Positions 15,616 through 25,356 are shown, counted from the first letter of the stretch. The stretch: DNA of 64,000 nucleotides from WTJH01 sp049889695 (GCA_049889695.1 JBMHCX010000014.1:1-64000), one strand, 5' to 3'. The notes: generated by a model not told the origin, from the sequence alone. A program made the numbers and translations.

Positions 15616-17142
15616 ATGAAAATGAACTACGGTAAAACAAAGCTAAAGCTATGGTCCCTTCTCGGAGGATTTCTTTTTTTAGGTTTTGTAAACGTTCAAT
15701 GTAGCAGTGAAGACGATACACCAGAACCAGATATCGTTAATATTGGAGATGATAATACGGATGACGATGATACGGCCATTAGCCTAGATGGAGAATTACA
15801 AATCAGTGATTTTGTTTGGCAGGGGCTCAATCTGTATTACTACTGGCAATCGAATGTCCCAGCTTTAGCGGACAGCCAGTTTAGCAATCAAACCACTTAC
15901 GCTAACTATATCAATAACAATCCTGACCCAGATGATTTTTTTGAATCGCTGTTACACGAAGACGATCGATTTAGTTGGATCTCGGAAGATTACAATGAAC
16001 TTCAAAACCAGCTATCAGGAATATCTGCAGCCAATGGCGTTGAATTTCAGTTGAGCTATATTCGTTCAGGTTCCGATGATTTAGTCGGTATCGTTACACA
16101 CATTTTACCAGATTCTGACGCAGCTTCGAAGAATATCAGTAGGGGTGACGCCTTTATTGGAGTGAATGGACAAACGCTTACCGTGCAGAATTATCGTTCT
16201 TTGCTTTATGGTGAAGACTTGACGTATACGCTAAATCTAGCCGATTTTGTCGGCGGGAATTTTGTGCTGAACGGTACAGATGTTGCGCTCACCAAAGTGG
16301 TAGATTTCCAAAAGAATCCCATTCAAAGCCACAGTGTATTGAATGTCGGTGGGCAACGAATTGGCTATTTGATGTACAACCAATTTTTGACCAGTTTTGA
16401 AGACGAACTCAACGATGTGTTCGCTACTTTCAACTCTGCTGGTTTAGATGCCTTCGTTTTGGACCTTCGTTACAATCCGGGGGGATCTGTCTCCAATTGT
16501 GCACGACTGGCGAGTATGCTTACTGGACAGTTTAGCGGTGACATTTTTTCGCAGCAAATTTGGAACTCTAAACTCATGGACTATTGGAACGGCCGCGATC
16601 CGGAATCACTCATCAATCGATTTGTGTCTACCCTACAAGACGGTACAGCTCTCAATTCTTTGAATTTAAGCACCATCTATATACTCACAACCGATCGTAG
16701 TGCTTCAGCGAGTGAATTACTGATTAACGGTCTTTCATCCCACATCAATGTTATTCAGGTGGGGGAACAAACAACTGGAAAAAATGTAGGGTCGATTACC
16801 GTTTACGATTATATCGATAATGAAGGCACTAAAAATCCTGATCACACCTATGCCATGCAGCCCATCGTATTGAAGATTGCTAATAGTGACGGCTATGCCG
16901 ACTATGCCGAGGGACTCGTCCCACAAACAGCTGTTCAAGAACGTCTTACCAACTTAGGAATAATTGGAGACCCGAATGAACCTCTTTTGAGCGCAGCAAT
17001 TAATCTAATCACGGGACAGCAAGCAAGTAAAGCCGCCACGCTGACCCCTGTTCAATTGGGAGACAAAATATTACCGCCGGAAATTGCTCGTCAGCAGCGA
17101 ATGCATCTAGACGGAGCTATGCCCGCAGAGCTCTTAAGGTAA
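15616..17142 (+). CDS. S41-family (C-terminal processing peptidase-like) lipoprotein protease
   Basis: A cell-envelope serine protease of 508 residues from the ATG at 15616 (a second ATG at 15622 is possible). The signal ends at Cys29, followed by SSEDD, an acidic stretch like the surface-export signal of flavobacterial lipoproteins, so it may face outward; the residues before the Cys (VNVQ) are an atypical lipobox. A small N-terminal domain (IQSIN-like, here QISDFVWQGLNLYYYW) is followed by a PDZ-like region near 140-195 and the S41 domain. The catalytic dyad is Ser364 (RSASASE) and Lys389 (TTGKNVG), 25 residues apart as in Tsp. The 3' end overlaps the convergent TonB receptor gene by 9 nt. 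Substrate unknown. Confidence 0.88.
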   Translation: MKMNYGKTKLKLWSLLGGFLFLGFVNVQCSSEDDTPEPDIVNIGDDNTDDDDTAISLDGELQISDFVWQGLNLYYYWQSNVPALADSQFSNQTTYANYINNNPDPDDFFESLLHEDDRFSWISEDYNELQNQLSGISAANGVEFQLSYIRSGSDDLVGIVTHILPDSDAASKNISRGDAFIGVNGQTLTVQNYRSLLYGEDLTYTLNLADFVGGNFVLNGTDVALTKVVDFQKNPIQSHSVLNVGGQRIGYLMYNQFLTSFEDELNDVFATFNSAGLDAFVLDLRYNPGGSVSNCARLASMLTGQFSGDIFSQQIWNSKLMDYWNGRDPESLINRFVSTLQDGTALNSLNLSTIYILTTDRSASASELLINGLSSHINVIQVGEQTTGKNVGSITVYDYIDNEGTKNPDHTYAMQPIVLKIANSDGYADYAEGLVPQTAVQERLTNLGIIGDPNEPLLSAAINLITGQQASKAATLTPVQLGDKILPPEIARQQRMHLDGAMPAELLR

Positions 17143-19008
17143 GGTATAATTTAGTCCGAAGAGAAGTTGGCGTCCACGCGTTAGGTAACCTCGGGATTCA
17201 ACATACTGCTCATCAAACAAATTCTGTACGTTTAGGTTGAGTCGCAGTCCTGATATACTGCTTTGCTTACTCAAATGTAAATGAATAAGATCGAAGGGAG
17301 ACATACGGTCACCGCTAATGTCTTTTCTAGAGCCCTGATGCTGGTATTGAATACCCATGGATAATTGCGATGAGGGTTGATATTTAAGCGCGAGTAGACC
17401 TGCATGTTTCGGCAATCTGACTAAATTTCCACCGTCGGTTTCTATATAAGCGTACTGATAGTTAAATCGAAACTTTTGGCTCAGTTGATATTGACCTTCA
17501 ACTTCGATTCCACTATAGCTTTGAACTCCTTCCCCATTCAGGTAGTATGATGAAGCTGTAACTGTGTCGTAATAGAACACCACTGGATTTTTTTCTTTTC
17601 GGTTAAATAAGGAAACATTCATGAAATCTCTAAGATGCGACCACTGCAAATTGATCTCTCTATTGATGGTTGTTTCCGGTGTCAGTTCAGTATTGCCATA
17701 TTCAGGACTGTAGACCTGGAAAAGACTCGGCGCGATAAAGGCCGTATTGTAGGAAAACCCAAGTTGCCAGATGGCACCGATAAATGTATAGCGTAGGCTT
17801 GGATTCAATCGAACAGACCAATGATCCCCGTAGTTTTTGTTGGTGTTATAGCGAGCTGCAGCATGTAATTGCAGTCCATTCTCTGGAGTATAGCCCCCCT
17901 GTACGTAATAATCGGATTGTTCAAGAGAGGAGTTTTCGATCGAAGGGTCCTGACTTCTTTGATACTGAATCCCCGTCAGCAGGGATGTTTTTTGGCTAAG
18001 ACTCCATTTCTGATACACATCCGCAATACTGTATTGTCCTTGTGATTCATAATCGAAGCTACTTAAAAATCTTCGGTAGGTGTCCTGATAGGAAAGTTGT
18101 GCCCCAAAAGTGCCTCTTTTATTCTTCCAAACAGGATTTAAACTTACCCGATTAGAATTTGTTCTTTGCTGATTGGGAGCATCTGAAAATGACGGAAAAC
18201 TGTCGTCATAATCCGAAACAACAATGTTTTTATCCAAGCTAAGCTTCCACTTAAAATTAACGGAAGGACTTGCTTCCAATCGGAAATTGATATTAGTTCG
18301 CTCGAAGGGATCCACCTCATCTCCATCGACGGCACTCATCCCATCGGCATAGGCATGTGCTACCGCAAGTTGATAGGTCCAATTATTATTTCCCAAGGCA
18401 CCTGCAGTGCTTAAACCGACTTCCCTAGAGGAAAAAGGCTGAATGGATTCTCCAGACGGTCGAACAGACCCAGTGGTTGCTCGAATAGATAACTGAGATT
18501 GTTGGGAGGCTTTTTTAGTGATGATATTGATAACTCCAGCTGCGGCACTACTCCCATATAATGCGCTAGCAGCTCCTTTGATGATTTCAATTCGTTCGAC
18601 TTGAGACAAGTCCACAAAGTTTAAATTAAACTGATTGGAAATCTGAGCCGGGTCTGCCATTCGAACACCATCGATTAAAATCAGGACGTTTTTATCTCTT
18701 CCACCACGGATAGAGGTTGTAAGATTCTGTCCTGGATAGGACAAATGTCCAATGATATTAATCCCTGCATAGGACGATAGCAACTGTCCGATAGTTAACC
18801 CCTGGGCATCTTGAATCGCCTCAGATTCTATTGTTTGAACAAATCGGCCACTTTGACTTCGTTTGAGTCCAAAACGGGAGTCCGTTAGCACTACTTCGTC
18901 TAAAAATGTCACAGAAGTCTTCGAAGAAACCTGAGAATTATTCGATTGCCCATAAAGGGAGAGGCCTCCCAAAATAGAGAGGGTACTTAAAAAAAGTTGT
19001 TTAAACAT
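17134..19008 (-). CDS. btuB: TonB-dependent cobalamin receptor, BtuB-like
   Basis: Outer-membrane active transporter of 624 residues that would take up cobalamin or related corrinoids with energy from TonB. A signal peptide ends near residue 21 (LSLYGQ). The plug domain runs from about 30 to 155 (SGRFVQTIESEAIQDAQGLT, RGGRDKNVLILIDGVRMADP, IEIIKGAASALYGSSAAAGVINI), and the rest is a beta-barrel ending in a typical terminal strand, LLFGLNYTLP. It lacks the N-terminal carboxypeptidase-like domain of SusC proteins, as expected for BtuB. The cobalamin riboswitch in its leader gives the substrate. It diverges from the btuFCD-like transporter. Confidence 0.92.
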   Translation of the reverse strand: MFKQLFLSTLSILGGLSLYGQSNNSQVSSKTSVTFLDEVVLTDSRFGLKRSQSGRFVQTIESEAIQDAQGLTIGQLLSSYAGINIIGHLSYPGQNLTTSIRGGRDKNVLILIDGVRMADPAQISNQFNLNFVDLSQVERIEIIKGAASALYGSSAAAGVINIITKKASQQSQLSIRATTGSVRPSGESIQPFSSREVGLSTAGALGNNNWTYQLAVAHAYADGMSAVDGDEVDPFERTNINFRLEASPSVNFKWKLSLDKNIVVSDYDDSFPSFSDAPNQQRTNSNRVSLNPVWKNKRGTFGAQLSYQDTYRRFLSSFDYESQGQYSIADVYQKWSLSQKTSLLTGIQYQRSQDPSIENSSLEQSDYYVQGGYTPENGLQLHAAARYNTNKNYGDHWSVRLNPSLRYTFIGAIWQLGFSYNTAFIAPSLFQVYSPEYGNTELTPETTINREINLQWSHLRDFMNVSLFNRKEKNPVVFYYDTVTASSYYLNGEGVQSYSGIEVEGQYQLSQKFRFNYQYAYIETDGGNLVRLPKHAGLLALKYQPSSQLSMGIQYQHQGSRKDISGDRMSPFDLIHLHLSKQSSISGLRLNLNVQNLFDEQYVESRGYLTRGRQLLFGLNYTLP

Positions 19009-19071
19009 CTGATGATGTAGTTTAAATTCGATGTATTTCCTTATCCCGAGAAAATGACATTCAGAAATGTA

Positions 19072-19236
19072 AAGGCAGGTCTCCTGACTCGCATCTTCTT
19101 TTCAGACCTTCCCATCCGAAAAAGGACAGTGGCTGTAGTGGAAAAAAAGTACACCGAAGTGCTAAGCTCACAGTTGCGGGAACAGCTTTGGTTTTTCACC
19201 AAATTCCCTTTTAATCTTCCTTAGTAAGAACCTCTA
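19072..19236 (-). ncRNA. Cobalamin riboswitch in the btuB leader
   Basis: Read on the minus strand the leader holds the conserved parts in order: GGGAATTTGGTGAAAAACC, the B12 box GCTGTTCCCGCAACTGTGAG (around 19185-19166), a GCCACTG motif (near 19130), and the closing GAAGATGCGAGTCAGGAGAC then CTGCC. The closing ACCT can pair with AGGT at the 5' end to form P1. The 3' end is about 64 nt before the receptor ATG at 19008, so it probably lowers receptor synthesis when adenosylcobalamin or a relative is bound. It acts only on the minus strand; the divergent transporter genes are not behind it. Confidence 0.93.
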
Positions 19237-19296
19237 CTTTACTCAAAGGTAGACTTTATTTAAAAATTATCGGAAGATTCCGCTTAAATTTAACCT

Positions 19297-20445
19297 ATGA
19301 ATCACTTGAAGAAGATGCTGTTTTATGGAGTACTGATGGTCGGTTTTTTGAACTGCCACAGGACTGTACCCCCAAAAAAAAATGCATCTCCCATTGCTGT
19401 CAACCAAGTAAAGTACGCCAAAAATTTCAAGTGGTACTCCTTTGCTGACTACGATCTGATAGAGGTTTCGGCTAACGGTTTTTCTTCCGGAACACATCAG
19501 CGGTATTTAATTGTAGACCGTTCCAAAGAAATTCCTGCTGACGTTGCATATGACGTACTGATTCGCCCTTCTCTAAATTCTATCATTGCTACTTCCACCC
19601 CGCAAGTTTCAGTCCTTGAACGATTGGGATTTATTGATGCTTTAGTCGGCTTTCCACAACCTGGATGGATTGCCTCTACTGACGTTCAGAAACGTGTAAA
19701 AAAAGGACAAATCAAAGATATAGGGGCTAACAATGGTTTAAATATAGAAAGTATCCTCAGCCTTCAACCTGATGTGTTTTTCGGATTTGAAGTGGATGGA
19801 AACAATCCTGCTTATACTCGTCTTCAGCAACTAAATATCCCTATAGTTATGGTGCACGATTGGCAGGAAAAATCCCCGCTTGGAAAAGCAGAATGGCTGT
19901 TGTTTTTTGGAGTGATCTTGGGGGAAAAGCAAAATGCAATCGATCAATTTCAACAAACAAAAGAAAGATATGCCCGTCTTTTAAATCAGATTCATAGACC
20001 CAACCCCTCCCCTAACCGTGTTATGGCAGGAGCTGTCTATAAAGATCAATGGTTTGCCCCCGGAGGAGGGAGTTTTTTTGCCGGTTTTTTATCGGACTGT
20101 GAGGTCGAGTATATCTTCTCATCCGACTCCCAAACCGGAAGTCTGGCATTGAGCATAGAGAAACTTCTGGTAGAAGGACAAAAAGCAGACATCTGGATGA
20201 CTCCCGGAGCTTTCGACACCTACAAGGCTCTTGCAAGCGAATACCCAATGATCGCATCTTTACCCTCATTTCAAAACAAAAGGATTTTCACCTATAAAAA
20301 AGAGTGGATCGATGGTGAACCCAAAATATTGTATTTCCAAGATGCTTCCTTTCACCCTGATCGTGTTGTAGAAGATTTACTCCAAATATTTTATCCTGAG
20401 ACCTTCCCATCCAAGTCATGGCATTATTTTAGTCCACTCAAATGA
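19297..20445 (+). CDS. Periplasmic substrate-binding lipoprotein of a B12-type ABC transporter (BtuF-like)
   Basis: 382 residues. An export signal (MLFYGVLMVGFLNC) ends at Cys20 and the mature protein has the two-lobed periplasmic-binding fold of the FecB/BtuF class: LIRPSLNSIIATSTPQVSVLERLG in the first lobe, IGANNGLNIESILSLQPDVFFG into the hinge helix, then a second lobe to the end. The opening 75 residues before the fold are longer than in E. coli BtuF and have no clear match. Neighbours (cobalamin receptor with riboswitch, FecCD permease, ATPase) make a corrinoid the likely ligand, though iron-siderophore binding proteins share the fold. It overlaps the permease gene by 4 nt. Confidence 0.85.
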   Translation: MNHLKKMLFYGVLMVGFLNCHRTVPPKKNASPIAVNQVKYAKNFKWYSFADYDLIEVSANGFSSGTHQRYLIVDRSKEIPADVAYDVLIRPSLNSIIATSTPQVSVLERLGFIDALVGFPQPGWIASTDVQKRVKKGQIKDIGANNGLNIESILSLQPDVFFGFEVDGNNPAYTRLQQLNIPIVMVHDWQEKSPLGKAEWLLFFGVILGEKQNAIDQFQQTKERYARLLNQIHRPNPSPNRVMAGAVYKDQWFAPGGGSFFAGFLSDCEVEYIFSSDSQTGSLALSIEKLLVEGQKADIWMTPGAFDTYKALASEYPMIASLPSFQNKRIFTYKKEWIDGEPKILYFQDASFHPDRVVEDLLQIFYPETFPSKSWHYFSPLK

Positions 20446-21449
20446 AGCAAACACCACTAATTTCTTGGATACTGATCAGTGTAGGAGTGATCCTTCTATT
20501 TCTCCTGAATTTACGTCTGGGTTCTGAGTGGATCCCTTGGAAGGTATTTTGGGAAAGTTTTACAGATGAAAATATCTATAGCCATATTCTTTGGGACTTC
20601 AGATGGCCAAAAGCACTGACAGCCTTGTGCGTTGGAGGTGCATTAGGTGTAAGTGGATTGTTGATGCAAACCCTCTTCGGGAATCCGATGGCAGGGCCTT
20701 TCGTCCTTGGGATAAGTTCTGGAGCAAGCCTCAGCGTTGCCCTATTAGTGTTGGGAAGTGGTATTGGTAGCGGCTTGTTACTGTCGAATTTTACTGTAGC
20801 AGCGGCTGCATTTATAGGGGCCATAGGGGTGTGTTTTATCATCTTAGGAATTTCCTACAGACTCCGCTCAATCATGAGTGTACTAATCTTTGGATTAATG
20901 CTCGGAAGCTTTACGGGAGCCATCGTGGCCAACTTAAGTTTCTTTTCAAATGCCGAAAATCTTCAAAAATATATTTTTTGGGGGCTTGGAAATTTAGGAG
21001 GGCTAACCCCTACTACATTAAAGATCTTGACGATAAGCGTAGGAATAGGTCTGGGGCTTGGTTTTACGGCCATCAAAGGGCTTAATGCACTTATTTTAGG
21101 GGAGCAATATGCCCGATCTACAGGGGTTAACCTAAAGAACATACGTCTACTGTCTATAGCGAGCTGTGGAATATTGACCGGCATAAGTACAGCGTTTGTA
21201 GGGCCCATAGGATTTGTAGGCCTTGCGGTTCCGCATATTTGTCGAATGGCCTTAGATACTAACAATCATCAGACCTTATATCCCGCTTGCTTTTTAGTGG
21301 GGGGCGGACTATTGCTTGCTTGTGATACCTTAGCTCAATTGCCTGGCTTAAGCTATGTATTACCTATAAATGGGGTGACTTCTCTCTTGGGAGCTCCACT
21401 CGTGATTTGGTTAATCCTAAAACAGAGAAAGACATGGGCAAACGATTAA
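20442..21449 (+). CDS. btuC: FecCD-family ABC transporter permease (BtuC-like)
   Basis: Inner-membrane permease of 335 residues with about ten helices, for corrinoid import from the periplasm. Typical landmarks are LRLGSEWIPW in the first loop, DFRWPKALTALCVGGALGVSGLLMQTLFGNPMAGPFVLGISSGA (the conserved early segment near 47-90), and the cytoplasmic coupling loop STAFVGPIGFVGLAVPHICRM near 248-268. The last helix ends with GAPLVIWLILKQRK. Start and stop overlap the neighbours on both sides, so the three genes are translated as a coupled unit. Confidence 0.9.
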   Translation: MKQTPLISWILISVGVILLFLLNLRLGSEWIPWKVFWESFTDENIYSHILWDFRWPKALTALCVGGALGVSGLLMQTLFGNPMAGPFVLGISSGASLSVALLVLGSGIGSGLLLSNFTVAAAAFIGAIGVCFIILGISYRLRSIMSVLIFGLMLGSFTGAIVANLSFFSNAENLQKYIFWGLGNLGGLTPTTLKILTISVGIGLGLGFTAIKGLNALILGEQYARSTGVNLKNIRLLSIASCGILTGISTAFVGPIGFVGLAVPHICRMALDTNNHQTLYPACFLVGGGLLLACDTLAQLPGLSYVLPINGVTSLLGAPLVIWLILKQRKTWAND

Positions 21450-22213
21450 ACATCCAAGGATTGGATATCGGATATAAGACAGCCACCTCATCCACAAAGG
21501 TGGTTGAAAAGCTTTCTTTTGAAGTAGCCGCTGGGGAAATCGTTTCCATCATCGGAAGGAATGGATCAGGAAAAACAACCCTTTTAAAGACGATTGCACA
21601 ACTTACAGCCGCCTTAAAAGGATCCATCACATTTGGCAAAACCTCGCTGATAGAACTCTCCCCAAAAAAAAGAGCACGATTGCTGAGTTATGTAGGCTCA
21701 GTCCCCCAAATTCCTTCCCTTCTAAAAGTAAAGGATCTACTGGCGATCAATAGAAACCCCTACACCAACTGGTTGGGTAAAATGGAAAAATCTGACCGAG
21801 CAGTAATTGAACAAATATCACAACAATTAGGCCTGGAAGATTGGCTGGAAAAGCCGCTAGCTAAACTTTCAGAGGGACAAAAACAACGTTGCTTTATTGC
21901 AGCAGCCTTGACACAAGACACTCCCATACTGCTCATGGACGAACCCAGCGCCTTTCTCGATTTAGACCATAAGGCCAAAATATTTAAGCTGCTCAAAGAA
22001 ATTGCTCACCAAGAAAATAAAATCGTAATACTGAGCACACACGACTTAAACCCCGCCTTACAAATCAGCGATCAGGTCATGCTCCTGCATCAACAAAAGG
22101 GGATTTATGGAAGACCAAAAGATCTAGTAGAACAGCGCGTTTTCGAAAACATCTTCCAACAAAAATGGGTCGGATTCGACCCAAATTCGATGGAATTTTC
22201 CATATGTGTTTAA
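21434..22213 (+). CDS. btuD: ABC transporter ATP-binding protein (BtuD-like)
   Basis: Cytoplasmic ATPase of 259 residues driving the BtuC-like permease. Walker A GRNGSGKTT is at 41-49, the signature LSEGQKQR at 145-152, Walker B ILLMDEPSAF near 166-175 and the switch His in LSTHDLNP near 195-202. I take the ATG at 21434 (MGKRLNIQG), which overlaps the permease by 16 nt; an in-frame GTG upstream at 21407 would add nine residues that are translated from inside the permease end. It converges on carB with a 6-nt gap. Confidence 0.9.
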   Translation: MGKRLNIQGLDIGYKTATSSTKVVEKLSFEVAAGEIVSIIGRNGSGKTTLLKTIAQLTAALKGSITFGKTSLIELSPKKRARLLSYVGSVPQIPSLLKVKDLLAINRNPYTNWLGKMEKSDRAVIEQISQQLGLEDWLEKPLAKLSEGQKQRCFIAAALTQDTPILLMDEPSAFLDLDHKAKIFKLLKEIAHQENKIVILSTHDLNPALQISDQVMLLHQQKGIYGRPKDLVEQRVFENIFQQKWVGFDPNSMEFSICV

Positions 22214-22219
22214 ACAAAA

Positions 22220-25069
22220 TTACTTGGTTAAATACATTTTTCGACGAGCGTAGAGATCATAAAATTCGTCTTCCTTAAGATTGTCGATAAACAAAATGCT
22301 CTCTCCAGTACTTTTCATCTCTGGCCCTAATTGCTTGTTAACATTTGGAAACTTGTTAAATGAAAAAACAGGTTGTTTGATTGCATATCCGTCCAACTGT
22401 GGATTAAAATCAAAGTCCTTTATTTTTTTGTCTCCTAGCATTACTTTGGTTGCATAATTGACATAGGGCTCCTTGTAAGCCTTAGCGATAAAAGGTACTG
22501 TTCTAGAAGCACGTGGGTTGGCCTCAATGATGAATACTTTGTCGTCTTTAATCGCGAACTGGATATTGATCAAGCCTTTTGTATTTAAAGCAAGAGCTAT
22601 TTTTCGGGTGTGATCTTTAATTTGTTGCATCACAAACTCTCCTAAATTAAAGACTGGAAGAGTAGCGTTGGAATCACCGGAATGTATTCCACATGGCTCT
22701 ATATGCTCCATGATTCCAATGATCTGAACATCTTCCCCATCACAAATAGCATCGGCTTCGGCTTCGATTGCTCCATCTAAATAGTGATCCAACAACAATT
22801 TATTGTTGGGGATTTTTTGGAGAAGATCCACCACGTGCGCTTCCAAGTCTTGCTTGTTGATGACGATCTTCATTCCCTGTCCTCCAAGAACGTACGATGG
22901 ACGAACTAGAATTGGAAAATCTAATTCCTCTGCAAGTTGAAGGGCTTCATCTGCAGTGGTGGCTACCCCAAACTCTGGATAAGGAATGTTATTTTCTTTT
23001 AGAAGAGTTGAAAAACTCCCTCGGTCTTCCGCTAAATCCAGAGATGTATAGTTGGTACCGATGATATTCACACCATAACGATCTAATTTCTCGGCTAACT
23101 TAAGCGCCGTTTGACCTCCCAACTGGACGATTACCCCGTCTGGTTTTTCGTGTTGAATAATATCGTAGATATGTTCCCAGAAAACGGGTTCAAAATAGAG
23201 CTTATCGGCCACGTCAAAATCGGTCGAAACGGTCTCCGGGTTACAGTTAATCATTACGGTTTCATACCCGCATTCACTCGCTGCTAATACGCCGTGTACA
23301 CAACAGTAATCAAACTCTATCCCCTGCCCAATTCGGTTCGGACCAGAGCCCAATACAACGATTTTTTTGCGGTCGCTAACAACACTTTCATTTTCGCTCA
23401 TCCACTCGCCGTTAGGCTTTTTCATCTGTGCCTCAAAAGTGGAGTAGTAATAAGGCGTTTGTGCCTGAAATTCAGCAGCACAGGTGTCTACTAATTTGTA
23501 AACCCGCTGAATCCCCATTTCACTTCGTTTGTTGTAGACAGCACTTTCCAGTGTCTGCAACATGTGCGCGATCTGTCGATCGGCAAAACCTTTTTGCTTG
23601 GCTTCTAAGAGTAACTCTTTGGGTAAATTGTCAATGTTGAATGTGCTGATTTCCTGCTCGAGAAGATTGAGCTCCTCCAATTGCTTAAGAAACCACATAT
23701 CGATTTTTGTAATTTCATGTATACGACTCAAGGGAATACCCATCTGAATAGCATCATAGAGCACAAAAATCCGATCCCAGCTAGCGTGGGTTAGTTTTTG
23801 AATGACTAAATCGTAGTCGGTCAGCCCCTTACCATCTGCACCAAGACCATTTCGCTTAATTTCTAACGACTGGGTAGCTTTGTGCAGTGCTTCTTGGAAC
23901 GACCGCCCGATTCCCATAACTTCACCAACCGACTTCATTTGCAAGCCTAACTTGCGATCAGAACCTTCAAATTTATCGAAGTTCCAACGCGGTATTTTAA
24001 CGATGACATAATCCAAGGTTGGCTCAAAAAGGGCTGAAGTTGTTTGGGTGATTTGGTTTTGAAGTTCATCCAGCGAATAACCAATCGCCAATTTAGCTGC
24101 AATCTTTGCAATGGGGTATCCGGTAGCTTTAGAAGCCAAGGCAGACGATCGTGAAACACGTGGGTTGATCTCGATGGCAATTATGTCTTCTTTCTCATCG
24201 GGACTAACAGCGAATTGTACATTACATCCACCGGCAAAATCCCCAATGCTTCGCATCATTTTAATTGCCATATCCCTCATGCGCTGGAAGGCCGTATCGG
24301 AAAGCGTCATGGCAGGAGCAACAGTAATAGAGTCTCCAGTATGGATCCCCATAGGGTCCATGTTTTCTATCGTACAGATAATAACAACATTGTCGTTTTT
24401 ATCTCTAAGAAGTTCTAATTCATATTCTTTCCAGCCCAAGAGTGCTTTGTCGATCAGTACTTCATGAATAGGAGAAGCCTCTAAACCTCTAGTCAGCAGT
24501 GTTCCGAATTCTGATTCGTCGTGTACGAAAGAAGCTCCTGTACCGCCCAGCGTAAAAGAAGGACGGATCACCAGTGGAAAACCAAATTTCTGAGCAATCT
24601 CTTGTCCCTTTAAGAAAGAAGTGGCCGTCTCTGCAGGCGCCACAGGTATATCAATTGTTTTTAATAATTTTTTGAATTTATCGCGATCCTCAGTGATTTG
24701 AATCGCATCGATATCTACCCCGATGATTTGGACACCGAAGTCTTCCCAAATACCTTTATCATTGGCTTCAATACAGAGGTTAAGTGCTGTTTGCCCTCCC
24801 ATAGTAGGAAGCACTGCATCGACCTTATGCTGTTTTAGTATCTCAATGATGGATTTGGTGGTTAAAGGTTTTAAGTAGACATGATCGGCCATGGAGGGGT
24901 CGGTCATGATTGTTGCCGGATTGGAATTGATCAGGATGGTTTCAATCCCGTCTTCTCTGAGAGATCTGAGAGCTTGCGTTCCCGAGTAATCAAACTCACA
25001 CGCCTGACCAATAATAATTGGCCCCGATCCAATCACTAGTATGCTGTTAATTCCTTCAACTTTCGGCAT
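22220..25069 (-). CDS. carB: Carbamoyl-phosphate synthase large subunit, short form
   Basis: Makes carbamoyl phosphate from bicarbonate, ammonia passed from the small subunit and two ATP, for pyrimidines and arginine. 949 residues. Both ATP-grasp halves are present: the first opens with ILVIGSGPIIIGQACEFDYSG, the second repeats VVLGSGPNRIGQGIEFDYC near 563-581. The protein stops soon after STGESILFIDN, at the point where the longer enzymes of about 1070 residues continue into the MGS-like allosteric domain, so it has no site there for ornithine, UMP or IMP. This short form is, to my knowledge, usual in Flavobacteriia. No carA is adjacent. Confidence 0.95.
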   Translation of the reverse strand: MPKVEGINSILVIGSGPIIIGQACEFDYSGTQALRSLREDGIETILINSNPATIMTDPSMADHVYLKPLTTKSIIEILKQHKVDAVLPTMGGQTALNLCIEANDKGIWEDFGVQIIGVDIDAIQITEDRDKFKKLLKTIDIPVAPAETATSFLKGQEIAQKFGFPLVIRPSFTLGGTGASFVHDESEFGTLLTRGLEASPIHEVLIDKALLGWKEYELELLRDKNDNVVIICTIENMDPMGIHTGDSITVAPAMTLSDTAFQRMRDMAIKMMRSIGDFAGGCNVQFAVSPDEKEDIIAIEINPRVSRSSALASKATGYPIAKIAAKLAIGYSLDELQNQITQTTSALFEPTLDYVIVKIPRWNFDKFEGSDRKLGLQMKSVGEVMGIGRSFQEALHKATQSLEIKRNGLGADGKGLTDYDLVIQKLTHASWDRIFVLYDAIQMGIPLSRIHEITKIDMWFLKQLEELNLLEQEISTFNIDNLPKELLLEAKQKGFADRQIAHMLQTLESAVYNKRSEMGIQRVYKLVDTCAAEFQAQTPYYYSTFEAQMKKPNGEWMSENESVVSDRKKIVVLGSGPNRIGQGIEFDYCCVHGVLAASECGYETVMINCNPETVSTDFDVADKLYFEPVFWEHIYDIIQHEKPDGVIVQLGGQTALKLAEKLDRYGVNIIGTNYTSLDLAEDRGSFSTLLKENNIPYPEFGVATTADEALQLAEELDFPILVRPSYVLGGQGMKIVINKQDLEAHVVDLLQKIPNNKLLLDHYLDGAIEAEADAICDGEDVQIIGIMEHIEPCGIHSGDSNATLPVFNLGEFVMQQIKDHTRKIALALNTKGLINIQFAIKDDKVFIIEANPRASRTVPFIAKAYKEPYVNYATKVMLGDKKIKDFDFNPQLDGYAIKQPVFSFNKFPNVNKQLGPEMKSTGESILFIDNLKEDEFYDLYARRKMYLTK

Positions 25070-25099
25070 AAATCAAAATTTAGTTTAAAAATAAAATAT

Positions 25100-25134
25100 A
25101 AAAAAAAGGTGTTACATCGAAAGAAGTAACACCT
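25100..25134 (-). terminator. Rho-independent terminator of rpmH
   Basis: On the minus strand AGGTGTTAC and GTAACACCT form a perfect 9-bp stem with a 10-nt loop, followed by eight T. It lies 22 nt after the rpmH stop and about 35 nt before the carB ATG, so carB needs its own promoter in the AT-rich gap at 25070-25100. Confidence 0.9.
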
Positions 25135-25156
25135 AAAAACATATTAGAGTTTTGCA

Positions 25157-25315
25157 TTATTTTTTGTGGCGTGGCTCTGAAGAAACGGATATTTTTTTTC
25201 GGCCTTTTGCTCTTCGGCTGGCTAATACTTTTCGTCCGTTGGCGCTTGCCATTCGCTCACGAAAACCGTGCTTGTTGCGACGTTTTCTTTTGGAGGGTTG
25301 AAATGTTCTTTTCAT
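25157..25315 (-). CDS. rpmH: 50S ribosomal protein L34
   Basis: A 52-residue, highly basic ribosomal protein. The sequence begins MKRTFQPSKRKRRNKHGFRE and continues RMASANGRKVLASRRAKGR, the L34 consensus, with a slightly longer C-terminus (SVSSEPRHKK). A single gene here, not in the rnpA-dnaA cluster seen in many bacteria. It has its own strong promoter at 25357-25387 and terminator at 25100-25134. Confidence 0.97.
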   Translation of the reverse strand: MKRTFQPSKRKRRNKHGFRERMASANGRKVLASRRAKGRKKISVSSEPRHKK

Positions 25316-25356
25316 CTTGGATTACATTCGTTTCTACAGGTGCTTAAAAGCGTGGG

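Noticed and set aside
19297..22213. ABC transporter for iron siderophores
   Set aside because: The fold and permease family would allow it, but the adjacent cobalamin riboswitch and BtuB-like receptor favour B12; iron is not excluded outright.
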